A stretch of 64,000 nucleotides of DNA from Flagellimonas sp. CMM7 (GTDB taxonomy: Bacteria; Bacteroidota; Bacteroidia; Flavobacteriales; Flavobacteriaceae). A program made the translations under genes and the position numbers. Shown piece by piece: positions 36,770 through 45,938 of the stretch. The stretch's first letter is position 1; the number at the start of each line of letters is the position of its first letter. The DNA lies in NCBI RefSeq assembly GCF_021390195.1, contig NZ_CP090003.1, positions 2,687,501-2,751,500 of the forward strand, in the 5' to 3' direction. A model generated the notes under the pieces. That model had not been told where the DNA came from, searched no databases, and saw only the letters and a list, made by a program, of their open reading frames with translations.

Positions 36770-38440
36770 ATGAGAAAAACAAACCTCTTAGTTATACTAC
36801 TTGTTTTATTTACTGCCGGCTCCTCATTTGCGCAGCGGAAAGGGAAAAAAGTAACTCCAGAAAAACCCAAGGAAATAGCACATTCCCCAAAATTAGTAGT
36901 GGGGATTGTTGTGGATCAGATGCGCTATGATTACCTGACCCGATTTTGGAACCACTACGGTGAAGGGGGATTTAAGCGTTTGGTAAATGATGGGTTTAAC
37001 TGTGAAGACCACCATTTTAATTATGCGCCTACGAGTACGGGCCCGGGACATGCCTCTGTTTATACGGGTACTACTCCGGCCACTCATGGAATAATAGGAA
37101 ATAATTGGTACGATAAAACACAGGACAAAAGCGTGTATTGTGCAGGGGATGATACCTACCAATCTGTCGGTACTTCTTCAGATGCGGGAGAAATGTCTCC
37201 GCATCGTATGTTGACCACGACCATAACGGATCAATTACGATTACATACCCAAAAAAGAGGTAAAGTTATTGCAGTGTCCTTAAAAGATAGAGGTGCTGTA
37301 TTGCCCGGGGGACATGCTGCCAATGCGGCTTATTGGTTTGAGGGCGCTGATCAAGGTAAATGGATCAGTAGTACTTATTATATGCAACAACTTCCTAAAT
37401 GGGTTACTGATTTTAATGGGTCTGGTAAGATAAAAGCATACAAAAAGGCATGGACTACTATAAAAGATATTGATTTATACTTGGAAAGTGGTAACGATAA
37501 TAATGATTATGAAGGCCTGTTTGAAGATGAAACTACGCCGACTTTCCCCCATAGTACACCAAATTTGCTAAGTAAAGAGAAGGATTTTGAAATTTTGAAA
37601 TACACTCCTTACGGAAACAGTATTACAGCTGATTTTGCTCTAGAAGCACTCGAAAAGGAAAGTTTAGGTACCGATGCTATTACCGATTTTTTAGCCATCA
37701 GCTTTTCCAGTACCGATTACATTGGCCATAAATTTGGCGTGAATTCTAAAGAAATTCAAGATACATATTTACGATTGGATGTTGATTTAGAGCGAATTTT
37801 GAACACCCTGGATCAAAAAGTGGGTGAAGGTCAATATACAGTATTCTTGACAGCGGATCACGGGGCCATCAATGTTCCGGCTTATCTAAATGATCAAAAG
37901 ATTCCGGCTGGATATGTAGAAATGGATGCGAATAAAGAAAAGTTTGATGAATTCTTAAAATACAAATATGGAACCACGGACATTGTCAAGGGAATAAGTA
38001 ATCATCAATATTTTTTGGATAGAAAAGTGATTGATAACCTTGATATGGATTTGGAGGATGTACAAGAGGAAATTGCATTTGAATTATTGGGATATGAAGG
38101 CATTGCCAAAACCTATACAGGTTATCAAATGTGGCAAAATGAATATACTAAAGGAATATCGAGCATTATACAAAATGGATGGAATCAAAAACGTTCTGGT
38201 GATGTGATTTACGTGTATAAACCTGGTTTTATCTCATATCATAGAACTGGTTCTACCCATGGCTCACCTATGATTTATGATACTCACGTACCATTGTTGT
38301 TTTACGGGAATGGCATCAAAAAAGGAAGTACAACAAACCGTACAGAGATTCCTGATATTGCACCTACGGTGGCAACTTTATTGGGGATAGCATTCCCAAA
38401 TGGAACTACAGGTAAACCGATAGGTGAAGTTTTGGAATAG
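36770..38440 (+). CDS. pafA: PafA-like alkaline phosphatase
   Basis: Periplasmic phosphomonoesterase of the alkaline phosphatase superfamily. PafA of Bacteroidota releases phosphate from many monoesters, often independently of phosphate status. 556 residues. Signal peptide about 1-21 (ending SSFAQ). Metal Asp in VVDQMRYDY (D49), nucleophile Thr within TSTGPGH (88-94), N111/N112 in GNNWYD, and the K-x-R pair in SLKDRGAVLPGGH that marks PafA. A second metal site comprises SSTDYIGHKFG and LTADHGA. The symbol is by family resemblance. Confidence 0.88.
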   Translation: MRKTNLLVILLVLFTAGSSFAQRKGKKVTPEKPKEIAHSPKLVVGIVVDQMRYDYLTRFWNHYGEGGFKRLVNDGFNCEDHHFNYAPTSTGPGHASVYTGTTPATHGIIGNNWYDKTQDKSVYCAGDDTYQSVGTSSDAGEMSPHRMLTTTITDQLRLHTQKRGKVIAVSLKDRGAVLPGGHAANAAYWFEGADQGKWISSTYYMQQLPKWVTDFNGSGKIKAYKKAWTTIKDIDLYLESGNDNNDYEGLFEDETTPTFPHSTPNLLSKEKDFEILKYTPYGNSITADFALEALEKESLGTDAITDFLAISFSSTDYIGHKFGVNSKEIQDTYLRLDVDLERILNTLDQKVGEGQYTVFLTADHGAINVPAYLNDQKIPAGYVEMDANKEKFDEFLKYKYGTTDIVKGISNHQYFLDRKVIDNLDMDLEDVQEEIAFELLGYEGIAKTYTGYQMWQNEYTKGISSIIQNGWNQKRSGDVIYVYKPGFISYHRTGSTHGSPMIYDTHVPLLFYGNGIKKGSTTNRTEIPDIAPTVATLLGIAFPNGTTGKPIGEVLE

Positions 38441-38496
38441 TTAAATGTGATGGATGAAGCACGGAATAGAGATAGTAAATAGTGGCTATTGATGAG

Positions 38497-39342
38497 TTAG
38501 ATCATCTTTGAAAAAATACCTTTCCAACGATATGTTCTAATAAAGGCACCTTCTTTATGATCTACATACCTTGCAGGTTGGTTGATGATGGCTTTTAGGT
38601 AACCAAGAATCATTTGAATATATAAGTATGGGTTTTTGGATTGCCAAGCCATTTTTAATGCCGCTATTTTGGTGAGAACAATACCATACCGCATTTTATA
38701 GAGCGCTTCTCCTTTAGCTTGATAGTTTTTGATACTGTAACCATGACCGGTGTGGCGTAAATGCTGTACATGCAATGTAGAATCCGTTAAGGTTTCAAAA
38801 TCGTGGTATTTTGCTAAAAGGACATCCACGGTATCCCATCCTACCCCGGGGCGTAAACCTTCTATTTTAGCAAAGCAAGCTTTGTGGTACAATTTTATGG
38901 GACCGCGGATATGGTTTTTATCTGCAATGTGCTCATACACCCAATCTTTTCCTTTTTTCACATAAAGTAAGCCAGAACACATTCCCAATTTCCAATTGCT
39001 TTGAAAATGGTTTAATATGGTTTCAAAATAATTGGTAGGGAGAATAATATCTGCATCAAACTTGCCTATCAAGTTATAATTTGAGGCATGTTTCAATCCA
39101 AAATTAAATGTATCCACCACTTTTTTTCCTGGAATATGCTCATCTGCTGACTTTCGTTGTAAAACGGTTATCCAATTAAACCTTTCGCTATAATCTGAAG
39201 CAATTTTGAAGGTAGCATCACCGGAATTATCATCTACCACGATTACTTCATCTGGGGTACGGGTTTGGGCAACAAACGAATCCAGACAAGCAGAAAGATA
39301 GGACGCTTCGTTATGTGCAGGGATGATGATGCTTATTCGCAT
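38497..39342 (-). CDS. Glycosyltransferase family 2
   Basis: 281 residues. GT-A fold with ISIIIPAHNEASYL at the start, VVDDNSGD (about 35-42) and the DxD-like KFDADIILP near 93-101. The C-terminal third contains a basic, partly amphipathic region (about 215-265) but no clear membrane helix. Third gene of the KAS III-methyltransferase-GT cluster, 66 bp after the methyltransferase. The acceptor is unknown; a lipid or glycolipid is a guess from the neighbours. Confidence 0.88.
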   Translation of the reverse strand: MRISIIIPAHNEASYLSACLDSFVAQTRTPDEVIVVDDNSGDATFKIASDYSERFNWITVLQRKSADEHIPGKKVVDTFNFGLKHASNYNLIGKFDADIILPTNYFETILNHFQSNWKLGMCSGLLYVKKGKDWVYEHIADKNHIRGPIKLYHKACFAKIEGLRPGVGWDTVDVLLAKYHDFETLTDSTLHVQHLRHTGHGYSIKNYQAKGEALYKMRYGIVLTKIAALKMAWQSKNPYLYIQMILGYLKAIINQPARYVDHKEGAFIRTYRWKGIFSKMI

Positions 39343-39384
39343 GAGTCAAAATTCCAAAAAACAATGGAGATAAACTAATCATTT

Positions 39385-39400
39385 GTCATTTCTGAATGAC
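39385..39400. repeat. Small inverted repeat between methyltransferase and glycosyltransferase genes
   Basis: GTCATT (39385-39390) and AATGAC (39395-39400) around TCTG. It resembles the end of the GTCATTC-type intergenic repeats of Bacteroidota. Not followed by a T-run on the minus strand, so not a convincing terminator. Confidence 0.3.
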
Positions 39401-39408
39401 CTAAACTA

Positions 39409-39930
39409 TCATTTACGTTCTGCGTAAACCATGTAATACCTAGGGGTGAAAAACCGTAGAATTGGTCGTATCCCTAATTTTTTAGTAGGATTGGTCCATT
39501 TAGTAGAATCTTTAATTGTCCATCCTGCCTTTTCCAAGAGCCAATCAAACTGCCAATCTTCAAACTCATGATAATGTCTGTCCCAAGGGTCGGTTTTACT
39601 TCTATATGCAGATGAAAACCACAATCGCATGGGGATGCTTGCAACTAGTTTCTTTGCTTTTATTTCCTTCAAAACATTAAAAGGAGCTACCAAGTGCTCA
39701 AAAATTTCAAAGGCTGTGATGACTTCAGCTTCAGAATTACTGACTTTTTCAAAATCAATATCCAAATCCTCGCCTCCAGTATTATCCACCTGATATCCGT
39801 TGGATTTCATGATTTCAGAAAATGGATTTTCTACCCCTAAATCTAAAATGGATTCAGAAGTATTAATGTGTTTTTGTAAAAAAGCTATGGTATGCCTGTA
39901 GCGTTTGTTTGGAAAGTTGTTTTCGTACAT
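39409..39930 (-). CDS. SAM-dependent methyltransferase-like protein
   Basis: 173 residues, short for the class. A Rossmann-type start SILDLGVENPFSEIM (near 30-45) has the motif-I glycines reduced, followed by an acidic loop and TAFEIFEHLVAPFNVLKEI (near 88-106), typical of class I methyltransferases. The end RFFTPRYYMVYAERK is family-like. The weak GxGxG makes activity less certain. Its ATG begins on the base after the ketoacyl-synthase stop. Confidence 0.72.
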   Translation of the reverse strand: MYENNFPNKRYRHTIAFLQKHINTSESILDLGVENPFSEIMKSNGYQVDNTGGEDLDIDFEKVSNSEAEVITAFEIFEHLVAPFNVLKEIKAKKLVASIPMRLWFSSAYRSKTDPWDRHYHEFEDWQFDWLLEKAGWTIKDSTKWTNPTKKLGIRPILRFFTPRYYMVYAERK

Positions 39931-40989
39931 CTAATATTTATAAACGATGGCATTGATATTCATACCAGCGCCAACGCTTGCAAAGATAATAACATCTCCC
40001 TTTTTTACTTTATGATGCTCAAATTCTCCTTTGCTCACCAAATCATAAAGAGTGGGTACTGTGGCAACAGAACTGTTACCCAATTTATGTATGCTCATGG
40101 GCATAATGTCTTCAGGGGCCGCTTTATCATACAATCGATAAAACCTTTTTATGATGGCTTCATCCATCTTTTCGTTTGCTTGATGAATAAAAATTTTCTT
40201 TACTTCATCTATCTGAACACCGCTTTCATCTAAGCATGAGGCCATTGCCTGCGGTACATGGGTACATGCAAATTCATAGATTTTACGTCCATGCATTTTT
40301 ATATATCGGGTATCTGGACATCCTTCGTTATTGTAGGTCTTATCAAAAAACAGATAGTAAGCTTCCTCATTAGCGTATGTTGCCGAAGTGTGTCCCAAAA
40401 TTTCCCCTGAAGCTGCATTTGCCTCAATAATAGCAGCTCCGGCACCGTCTGAATAGATCATACTGTCACGGTCATGCTCGTCCAACACCCTAGAGAGTGT
40501 TTCTCCACCGATTACCAAACATTTTTTGGCCATTCCACTTTTAATAAATGCATAAGCTTGAATAACACCTTCTATCCAACCGGGGCAACCAAAAAGCATG
40601 TCATAAGCCACACATTTTGGGTTTTTGATTTTAAGTAGATGTTTTACCCGTGTCGCTAGACTTGGTAGGGTATCTCCTTGATTTTTTCCATGGGTCAGAT
40701 CTCCAAAATTGTGTGCGAAAATGATATAGTCAATGTCTTCTTTATCAATTCCAGCATCTTCAATGGCTTTTTCTGATGCAAGGTATCCTAGGTCAGATGT
40801 TTTTAGCTCTGGATTTGCATATCGTCTTTCTGAAATTCCAGTAATTGCTTTAAATTTTTCTATGATTACGGCATTATCATTTCCAAAAGTGGTTCCATCC
40901 GTTCCAAGAAATTCATGTTCTAAAAAATCATCATTTTTTGTTACGATTGATGGAATATAACTTCCTGTGCCTGTTATGCCAATTTTCAT
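39931..40989 (-). CDS. 3-oxoacyl-ACP synthase III family protein
   Basis: Thiolase-fold condensing enzyme. 352 residues, about 35 longer than housekeeping FabH. Catalytic C135 in FGCPGW, His in FIHQANEKM (near 276) and Asn in GNSSVATVP (near 310). The inserts around 210-230 (YYLFFDKTYNNEGCPDTRY) set it apart from FabH. It leads a three-gene operon with a methyltransferase and a glycosyltransferase, so a specialised lipid product is more likely than bulk fatty-acid initiation; this is inference. Confidence 0.87.
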   Translation of the reverse strand: MKIGITGTGSYIPSIVTKNDDFLEHEFLGTDGTTFGNDNAVIIEKFKAITGISERRYANPELKTSDLGYLASEKAIEDAGIDKEDIDYIIFAHNFGDLTHGKNQGDTLPSLATRVKHLLKIKNPKCVAYDMLFGCPGWIEGVIQAYAFIKSGMAKKCLVIGGETLSRVLDEHDRDSMIYSDGAGAAIIEANAASGEILGHTSATYANEEAYYLFFDKTYNNEGCPDTRYIKMHGRKIYEFACTHVPQAMASCLDESGVQIDEVKKIFIHQANEKMDEAIIKRFYRLYDKAAPEDIMPMSIHKLGNSSVATVPTLYDLVSKGEFEHHKVKKGDVIIFASVGAGMNINAIVYKY

Positions 40990-41091
40990 GCTGAGGTTTT
41001 AAAATTTAAATATAATTGTTTACAGCTCCCGTTACTATGCACGCATAATAATTGCTACGATGTTCAAGTTTGGTTTTACATTTCTGCAAAC

Positions 41092-41126
41092 AAAAAAAAG
41101 CCTTGGGTTATGGACTAAACCAAGGC
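41092..41126 (-). terminator. Rho-independent terminator of gcvP
   Basis: GCCTTGG (41100-41106) and CCAAGGC (41120-41126) with a 13-nt loop. On the minus strand the stem is followed by eight T. It lies 27 bp behind the gcvP stop. Confidence 0.75.
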
Positions 41127-41152
41127 CTTTTACTAATAAATATAATGTTTTG

Positions 41153-43993
41153 CTACACTTCTGCGTATGCTTCTATTGGTGCGCAGGTACAAATCAAATT
41201 ACGATCCCCAAAAGCTTCATCTGTTCTTCGGATGGTAGGCCAGAATTTATTTTCTGAAACAAAGGGTAATGGGAATGCAGCTTTTTTCCTACTGTATAGG
41301 TAATCCCATGTGTCGCTAGTGATCATTTCCAATGTATGAGGTGCATTTTTAAGGACATTGTGTTCATCTTCTGAACTTGCTTCATCAATTTCTTCGCGTA
41401 TGGACAACATAGCATTGCAAAACCTGTCCAGTTCTGCAAGACTTTCACTTTCAGTAGGTTCTATCATAATGGTTCCTGCCACGGGAAAAGATACCGTAGG
41501 AGCGTGGAATCCGTAATCCATTAGCCTTTTGGCTATGTCCGTTACTTCCACTCCATGCGCCTTAAAAGGCCTACAATCAATAATCATTTCGTGGGCAGCT
41601 CTTCCCTTTTCACCAGCGTATAACACATCAAATTTTCCTTTTAATTTGTCTTTGATGTAGTTGGCGTTTAGGATGGCTATTCTAGTGGCATCTGTTAGCC
41701 CTTCGGCCCCCAACATTTTAATATATCCATAGGAAATTAAACAAGCCAAAGCGCTTCCCCACGGAGCTGCTGATATGGCTGTAATTGCTTTTTCTCCTCC
41801 AGTTTCCACTACTGGATTGGTTGGAAGAAAAGGCACCAGTTGTTCTGCAACACAAATAGGGCCAACTCCAGGGCCACCACCACCATGTGGGATGGCAAAG
41901 GTTTTATGAAGGTTAAGGTGGCATACATCTGCTCCAATAACCGCTGGATTGGTTAAGCCTACTTGGGCATTCATATTGGCACCATCCATGTAGACTTGCC
42001 CGCCGTGCTCATGGATTAACTTGGTTATATGAATTATAGAAGATTCAAATACCCCATGAGTTGAAGGGTATGTTACCATTAAGGCCGCAAGGTTTTCTGA
42101 ATGCAACTGAACTTTTTCTTCTAAATCGACAACATCAATATTTCCTTTTTCGTCAGTTTTGGTGACTACTACTTTCATGCCTGCCATAACTGCGGAAGCT
42201 GGATTGGTTCCATGTGCAGATGCAGGAATGATACAGATGTTCCTGTGTCCTTCTCCTCTAGATGCATGATAGGCCCTTATGGTCATTAATCCAGCATATT
42301 CTCCTTGCGCTCCAGAATTTGGTTGTAATGATGTAGCTGCAAAACCGGTAATCACATTTAATTGTTCTTCAAGTTCTTTTAGAACTTCTTGGTATCCTTC
42401 TGCTTGATTTAATGGTACAAAGGGATGAATGTTTCCCCAATTTGCCCAACTCAACGGGAGCATTTCTGAAGCAGCATTCAATTTCATTGTGCAACTACCC
42501 AAAGAAATCATGGAGTGGTTTAATGCCAAATCCTTGCGCTCCAATTTTTTAATGTAGCGCATCAACTCAGTCTCGGAATGATACGAATTGAAAACTTCGT
42601 GTTCTAAAAAGGGAGTTTGACGTTGTAATGTGTTAGGGATAGCTACTTTTATGTCCGTTGTCTGAGAAATAACTTGGGACTCCGTAAAACAAGAAACTAA
42701 AAGTTTGAAATCATTATCCGAGAAAGCTTCATTCAAGGAAATTGATACCGTTTCAGTATCAATGTAGTTTACATTTATGCCTTTGCTTTCTGTTACTTCC
42801 CTAAGCTGTTTTGCATCTGGTACACTAACATTTATTGTATCAAAAAATGCAGTGTTGGTTTGTTTAAAACCAGATGCTTCAAGGGTTTGAGAAAGCACTT
42901 TGGTTTGGGCATGAACCTTGTTTGCAATATATTTTAATCCATTAGGGCCATGATAAACAGCGTACATTCCAGCCATTACCGCCAATAATACCTGTGCTGT
43001 ACAGATGTTGGAAGTGGCTTTGTCTCTTTTTATGTGTTGTTCCCTTGTCTGCAATGCCATACGCAACGCAGGATTGCCATCAGTATCTTTTGTAACCCCA
43101 ATAATTCTACCGGGAATATTTCTTTTATAATCTTCTTTTGTAGCAAAAAAGGCTGCGTGAGGCCCACCATATCCCAATGGAATTCCGAAGCGTTGCGTGG
43201 TGCCCACTACCACATCCACTCCCCATTCTCCGGGAGGTGTAAGTAATACTAGGCTTAAGATATCTGCTGCTACAGCAACTTTGATATCATTGGTTTTGGC
43301 TTTTTGCACAAATTCAGCATAATCATGCACCTGTCCATGCTTGCCCGGATATTGCAATAAAGCTCCGTAGAAACCATTTGAGAAATCAAATTCTTCATGG
43401 TTTCCAATGACCAACTCTATTCCTAAAGGTGTAGATCTTGTCTGGAGTAGGCTCAATGTTTGGGGAAGTACTTCTTCAGAAACAAAAAACTTTAATGTGC
43501 CATTTTTCTTTTGTTGTCTTGAACGAATGTCAAAAAGCATGGTCATAGCTTCGGCTGCTGCAGTACTCTCATCCAATAGAGATGCGTTTGCCAATTCCAT
43601 TCCTGTTAAATCACACACCATCGTTTGGAAATTCAACAAAGCTTCTAAACGTCCTTGTGCAATCTCCGCCTGGTATGGCGTATAGGCCGTATACCACCCT
43701 GGATTTTCAAGAATATTTCTTTTGATTACAGAGGGAGTCAGGCTTTCATGATACCCCAAACCAATATAGGATTTGAAAACCTTGTTCTTCTCAGATAATT
43801 CCTGAAGGTGTGTCAAAAATTCATGCTCGCTTATACCTTGAGGGAGTTTCAATGGTTCTTTGAGCCTGATATCATCCGGAATGGTTTCATAAATCAACTG
43901 TTCCAAGTTTTCTGCACCAACCGTTTCACACATAGATTGGAGGTCTCTTTCTGTAATCCCAATATGCCTTGAGGCAAACACTTCTGTATTCAT
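41153..43993 (-). CDS. gcvP: Glycine dehydrogenase (aminomethyl-transferring), glycine cleavage P protein
   Basis: PLP enzyme that decarboxylates glycine and loads the aminomethyl group on the H protein. 946 residues from the ATG at 43993 (MNTEVFASRHIG); a frame opening at 44068 adds 25 atypical residues that overlap the promoter. PLP Lys K697 in NLHKTFAIPHGGGGPG; N-terminal SRHIG and GYHESLTPSVI motifs. Single-polypeptide form (fused alpha and beta halves). Other gcv genes are not adjacent. Terminator behind. Confidence 0.96.
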   Translation of the reverse strand: MNTEVFASRHIGITERDLQSMCETVGAENLEQLIYETIPDDIRLKEPLKLPQGISEHEFLTHLQELSEKNKVFKSYIGLGYHESLTPSVIKRNILENPGWYTAYTPYQAEIAQGRLEALLNFQTMVCDLTGMELANASLLDESTAAAEAMTMLFDIRSRQQKKNGTLKFFVSEEVLPQTLSLLQTRSTPLGIELVIGNHEEFDFSNGFYGALLQYPGKHGQVHDYAEFVQKAKTNDIKVAVAADILSLVLLTPPGEWGVDVVVGTTQRFGIPLGYGGPHAAFFATKEDYKRNIPGRIIGVTKDTDGNPALRMALQTREQHIKRDKATSNICTAQVLLAVMAGMYAVYHGPNGLKYIANKVHAQTKVLSQTLEASGFKQTNTAFFDTINVSVPDAKQLREVTESKGINVNYIDTETVSISLNEAFSDNDFKLLVSCFTESQVISQTTDIKVAIPNTLQRQTPFLEHEVFNSYHSETELMRYIKKLERKDLALNHSMISLGSCTMKLNAASEMLPLSWANWGNIHPFVPLNQAEGYQEVLKELEEQLNVITGFAATSLQPNSGAQGEYAGLMTIRAYHASRGEGHRNICIIPASAHGTNPASAVMAGMKVVVTKTDEKGNIDVVDLEEKVQLHSENLAALMVTYPSTHGVFESSIIHITKLIHEHGGQVYMDGANMNAQVGLTNPAVIGADVCHLNLHKTFAIPHGGGGPGVGPICVAEQLVPFLPTNPVVETGGEKAITAISAAPWGSALACLISYGYIKMLGAEGLTDATRIAILNANYIKDKLKGKFDVLYAGEKGRAAHEMIIDCRPFKAHGVEVTDIAKRLMDYGFHAPTVSFPVAGTIMIEPTESESLAELDRFCNAMLSIREEIDEASSEDEHNVLKNAPHTLEMITSDTWDYLYSRKKAAFPLPFVSENKFWPTIRRTDEAFGDRNLICTCAPIEAYAEV

Positions 43994-44013
43994 ATTCAAT
44001 TCAATAAAGTCCA

Positions 44014-44047
44014 CAAAATTAGGGATTAATTCAATGAAAATAAGCAA
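44014..44047 (-). promoter_or_regulatory. Candidate gcvP promoter
   Basis: On the minus strand TTG (44047-44045), a 23-nt spacer, TAATTTTG (44021-44014), 20 bp before the ATG at 43993. It supports the shorter start. Confidence 0.4.
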
Positions 44048-44118
44048 TTTTGACAATTGCCAAATCAAAGTTGTTAACCATGAATCAACCTTTTTGTTTG
44101 GTAACCAGATTCTGTTTA

Positions 44119-44943
44119 ATGCGAACGTTGCGAACCATTTTTGATTTTTACCTAGATGCCAGTATTCATACAGCTTTGGCGGTGGTTTCTTTGGTTTTGG
44201 TAACAGTACTTCTATTAAACATTCCTGTTGATTTTTCTTTGATTGGGTTTATTTTTTGCAGCACTATAGTCTGCTACAATTTTGTAAAATATGGAGTAGA
44301 GGCAAAGAAGTATTTGATTGTGTCCAATGTTTACCATAAAAACATTCAAATTTTTAGTTTTCTGGCCTTTGTATTTGCCCTTTATTTTTTAGTAGACCTT
44401 ACTAAGGAAATCTGGTTGGCCGTTGTTGGATTAGGCCTGCTTTCAACTTTATATGCTGTTCCATTTTTGCCTAAAGCTAAAAACTTGAGAAGCTTGGGCG
44501 GGTTTAAAATTTATGTTGTAGCCATTGTTTGGGTAGGGTTTACAGTACTATTACCTGTTTTAGAATCCAAAACTCCCATTACCTGGGATTTGTGGGTTTT
44601 GTTCAGCCAAAGATTTGTTCTTGTGTTGATTCTAATCCTTCCTTTTGAAATAAGGGACCTACAATGGGATGATAAGCGTTTAAAGACATTGCCGCAAGTA
44701 ATAGGGAGTCAAAAAACTCGGGTAATGGGCCTTCTATTAATTGTTTTATTCATTCTTCTCACTTTTTTAAAGGACGAATTATCTGTTAGAGAAATTATAG
44801 CACGCTTTTTTGTGGCCATTCCCTTAACAGTGGTTTTTCTTTTAAAAAATAAAATGGAGGATAGCTATTTCGCTTCATTTTGGGTTGAAGGAATACCTAT
44901 TCTTTGGGCAAGTTTTTTCTTATTGATAAATGAGCTCTATTAA
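44119..44943 (+). CDS. UbiA-like membrane protein with one Asp motif
   Basis: 274 residues from the ATG at 44119 (MRTLRTIFDFYLDASIHTAL); ATGs at 44080 and 44050 would add 13 or 23 residues. About eight hydrophobic segments. Residues 177-196 (D180, D184 and TLPQVIG) match the second Asp motif of UbiA prenyltransferases (D-x3-D...G/K-TLP...G). The first Asp motif (NDxxD) is not found: CYNFVKYGVEAKK stands at its place (52-64). Either a diverged prenyltransferase or a non-catalytic relative. Its stop overlaps that of the convergent anti-sigma-like gene. Confidence 0.7.
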   Translation: MRTLRTIFDFYLDASIHTALAVVSLVLVTVLLLNIPVDFSLIGFIFCSTIVCYNFVKYGVEAKKYLIVSNVYHKNIQIFSFLAFVFALYFLVDLTKEIWLAVVGLGLLSTLYAVPFLPKAKNLRSLGGFKIYVVAIVWVGFTVLLPVLESKTPITWDLWVLFSQRFVLVLILILPFEIRDLQWDDKRLKTLPQVIGSQKTRVMGLLLIVLFILLTFLKDELSVREIIARFFVAIPLTVVFLLKNKMEDSYFASFWVEGIPILWASFFLLINELY

Positions 44944-45170
44944 AGGTGTTTTTCTAAATCCTTGCGCATTTCTTCTTTATCACTTTCTGAAAGTACATTA
45001 AGGCCCGCACGGTCACATAGAGAAGTGAGCGCGGTGTTTTGCTTTGTGAATTTTGCGCAAGCTTTACATGAGAGAATGTGCAAACGGAGTTTTAGAATTT
45101 CCCAAAATCCAGCTTCTTTATATTGTGATTTGTTGCATATATTCGATGCTTCATCACATGAAATCTTCAT
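44940..45170 (-). CDS. Small zinc-binding anti-sigma-like protein
   Basis: 76 residues from the ATG at 45170, two bases after the sigma-factor stop; an ATG at 45197 inside the sigma gene would add 9 residues. It carries H31-x3-C35-x2-C38 (HILSCKAC) preceded by C5 and C12, the pattern of zinc-binding anti-sigma (ZAS/zf-HC2) domains, but no membrane segment. Position directly behind an ECF sigma gene supports a sigma-binding role. Inferred. Confidence 0.72.
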   Translation of the reverse strand: MKISCDEASNICNKSQYKEAGFWEILKLRLHILSCKACAKFTKQNTALTSLCDRAGLNVLSESDKEEMRKDLEKHL

Positions 45171-45172
45171 AT

Positions 45173-45727
45173 CTAATACCAATTTTGATTTAGGCAACCC
45201 ATAAGGGCTGTTCGCGCTCTATGGATCATTACCCACAAGTTGGACGGATTAATTCCTAATTCATTACAAATATCTTCAGTACTCATTCCTTGAATGGTCT
45301 TCATATTAAAAACCAAGGATTGTTTTTTAGGCAATTTTGAAATACACTCTTGAATGGCCAACCCTAATTCTTCATTTTCCAATGTGTTGTCACCATCTTT
45401 GCTAAAAGGATCTGCTACTTGCTCCTCTAGCCAATCACCTTCGGAATCTGCATTAGCATTGTAATTCATACGAACCTCTGCTTTACCCTTTTTAGAGTTT
45501 ATCTTTCTGTAATGATCAATAACCTTTCTTTTTAGGATAGCTATCAACCACGTGCGTTCTGCCGCATCTCCTTTGTAATTTTTAGCTGAGTTAAGTCCTG
45601 CAAAAAAAGTTTCTTGTACTAAATCTTTTGCTATTTCCGCATCACTGACGCGAGCCACTGCAAAGTTGAACAAGTAATCTGCATATTGATCTACCCATGT
45701 TTCGGGTTTAAGTTCGTAAGCTGCCAT
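45173..45727 (-). CDS. ECF-type RNA polymerase sigma factor (sigma-70 family)
   Basis: 184 residues from the ATG at 45727; an ATG at 45748 lies inside the -7 element. Region 2 (about 15-85): YLFNFAVARVSDAEIAKDLVQETFF and AERTWLIAILKRKVIDHYRK. Region 4 (about 125-180): LPKKQSLVFNMKTIQGMSTEDICNELGINPSNLWVMIHRAR. The linker (about 90-115) is acidic and longer than usual. Co-transcribed with the anti-sigma-like gene. Confidence 0.92.
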   Translation of the reverse strand: MAAYELKPETWVDQYADYLFNFAVARVSDAEIAKDLVQETFFAGLNSAKNYKGDAAERTWLIAILKRKVIDHYRKINSKKGKAEVRMNYNANADSEGDWLEEQVADPFSKDGDNTLENEELGLAIQECISKLPKKQSLVFNMKTIQGMSTEDICNELGINPSNLWVMIHRARTALMGCLNQNWY

Positions 45728-45745
45728 ATTTTTTTCAAGAAGTAC

Positions 45746-45753
45746 CAAATGTA
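45746..45753 (-). promoter_or_regulatory. Candidate -7 element of the ECF sigma gene
   Basis: TACATTTG on the minus strand, TAnnTTTG match, 18 bp before the ATG at 45727. No -33 match at normal spacing. Confidence 0.35.
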
Positions 45754-45938
45754 ATAGATTTTAGTTAATGATTTCATGCTTTGTCTATTACAAACGACTT
45801 TAAAAAGTATCACGAAAAGTTCATGAAAGTAAAATTTAGCTTATTGTTATGACTTTTAGAAATCAACAAACACGAAAAAATTATGCGTATACCATTGATA
45901 TCGTAAACTTTTGAATGCTATTTGTCTCTAAAGTAGTC

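Noticed and set aside
41052..41303. Short frame over the gcvP terminator and 3' end
   Set aside because: Covers the terminator hairpin and antisense gcvP; no coding evidence.
43994..44068. Longer gcvP start at 44068
   Set aside because: The extra 25 residues are hydrophobic, absent from the family and overlap the -7/-33 elements.
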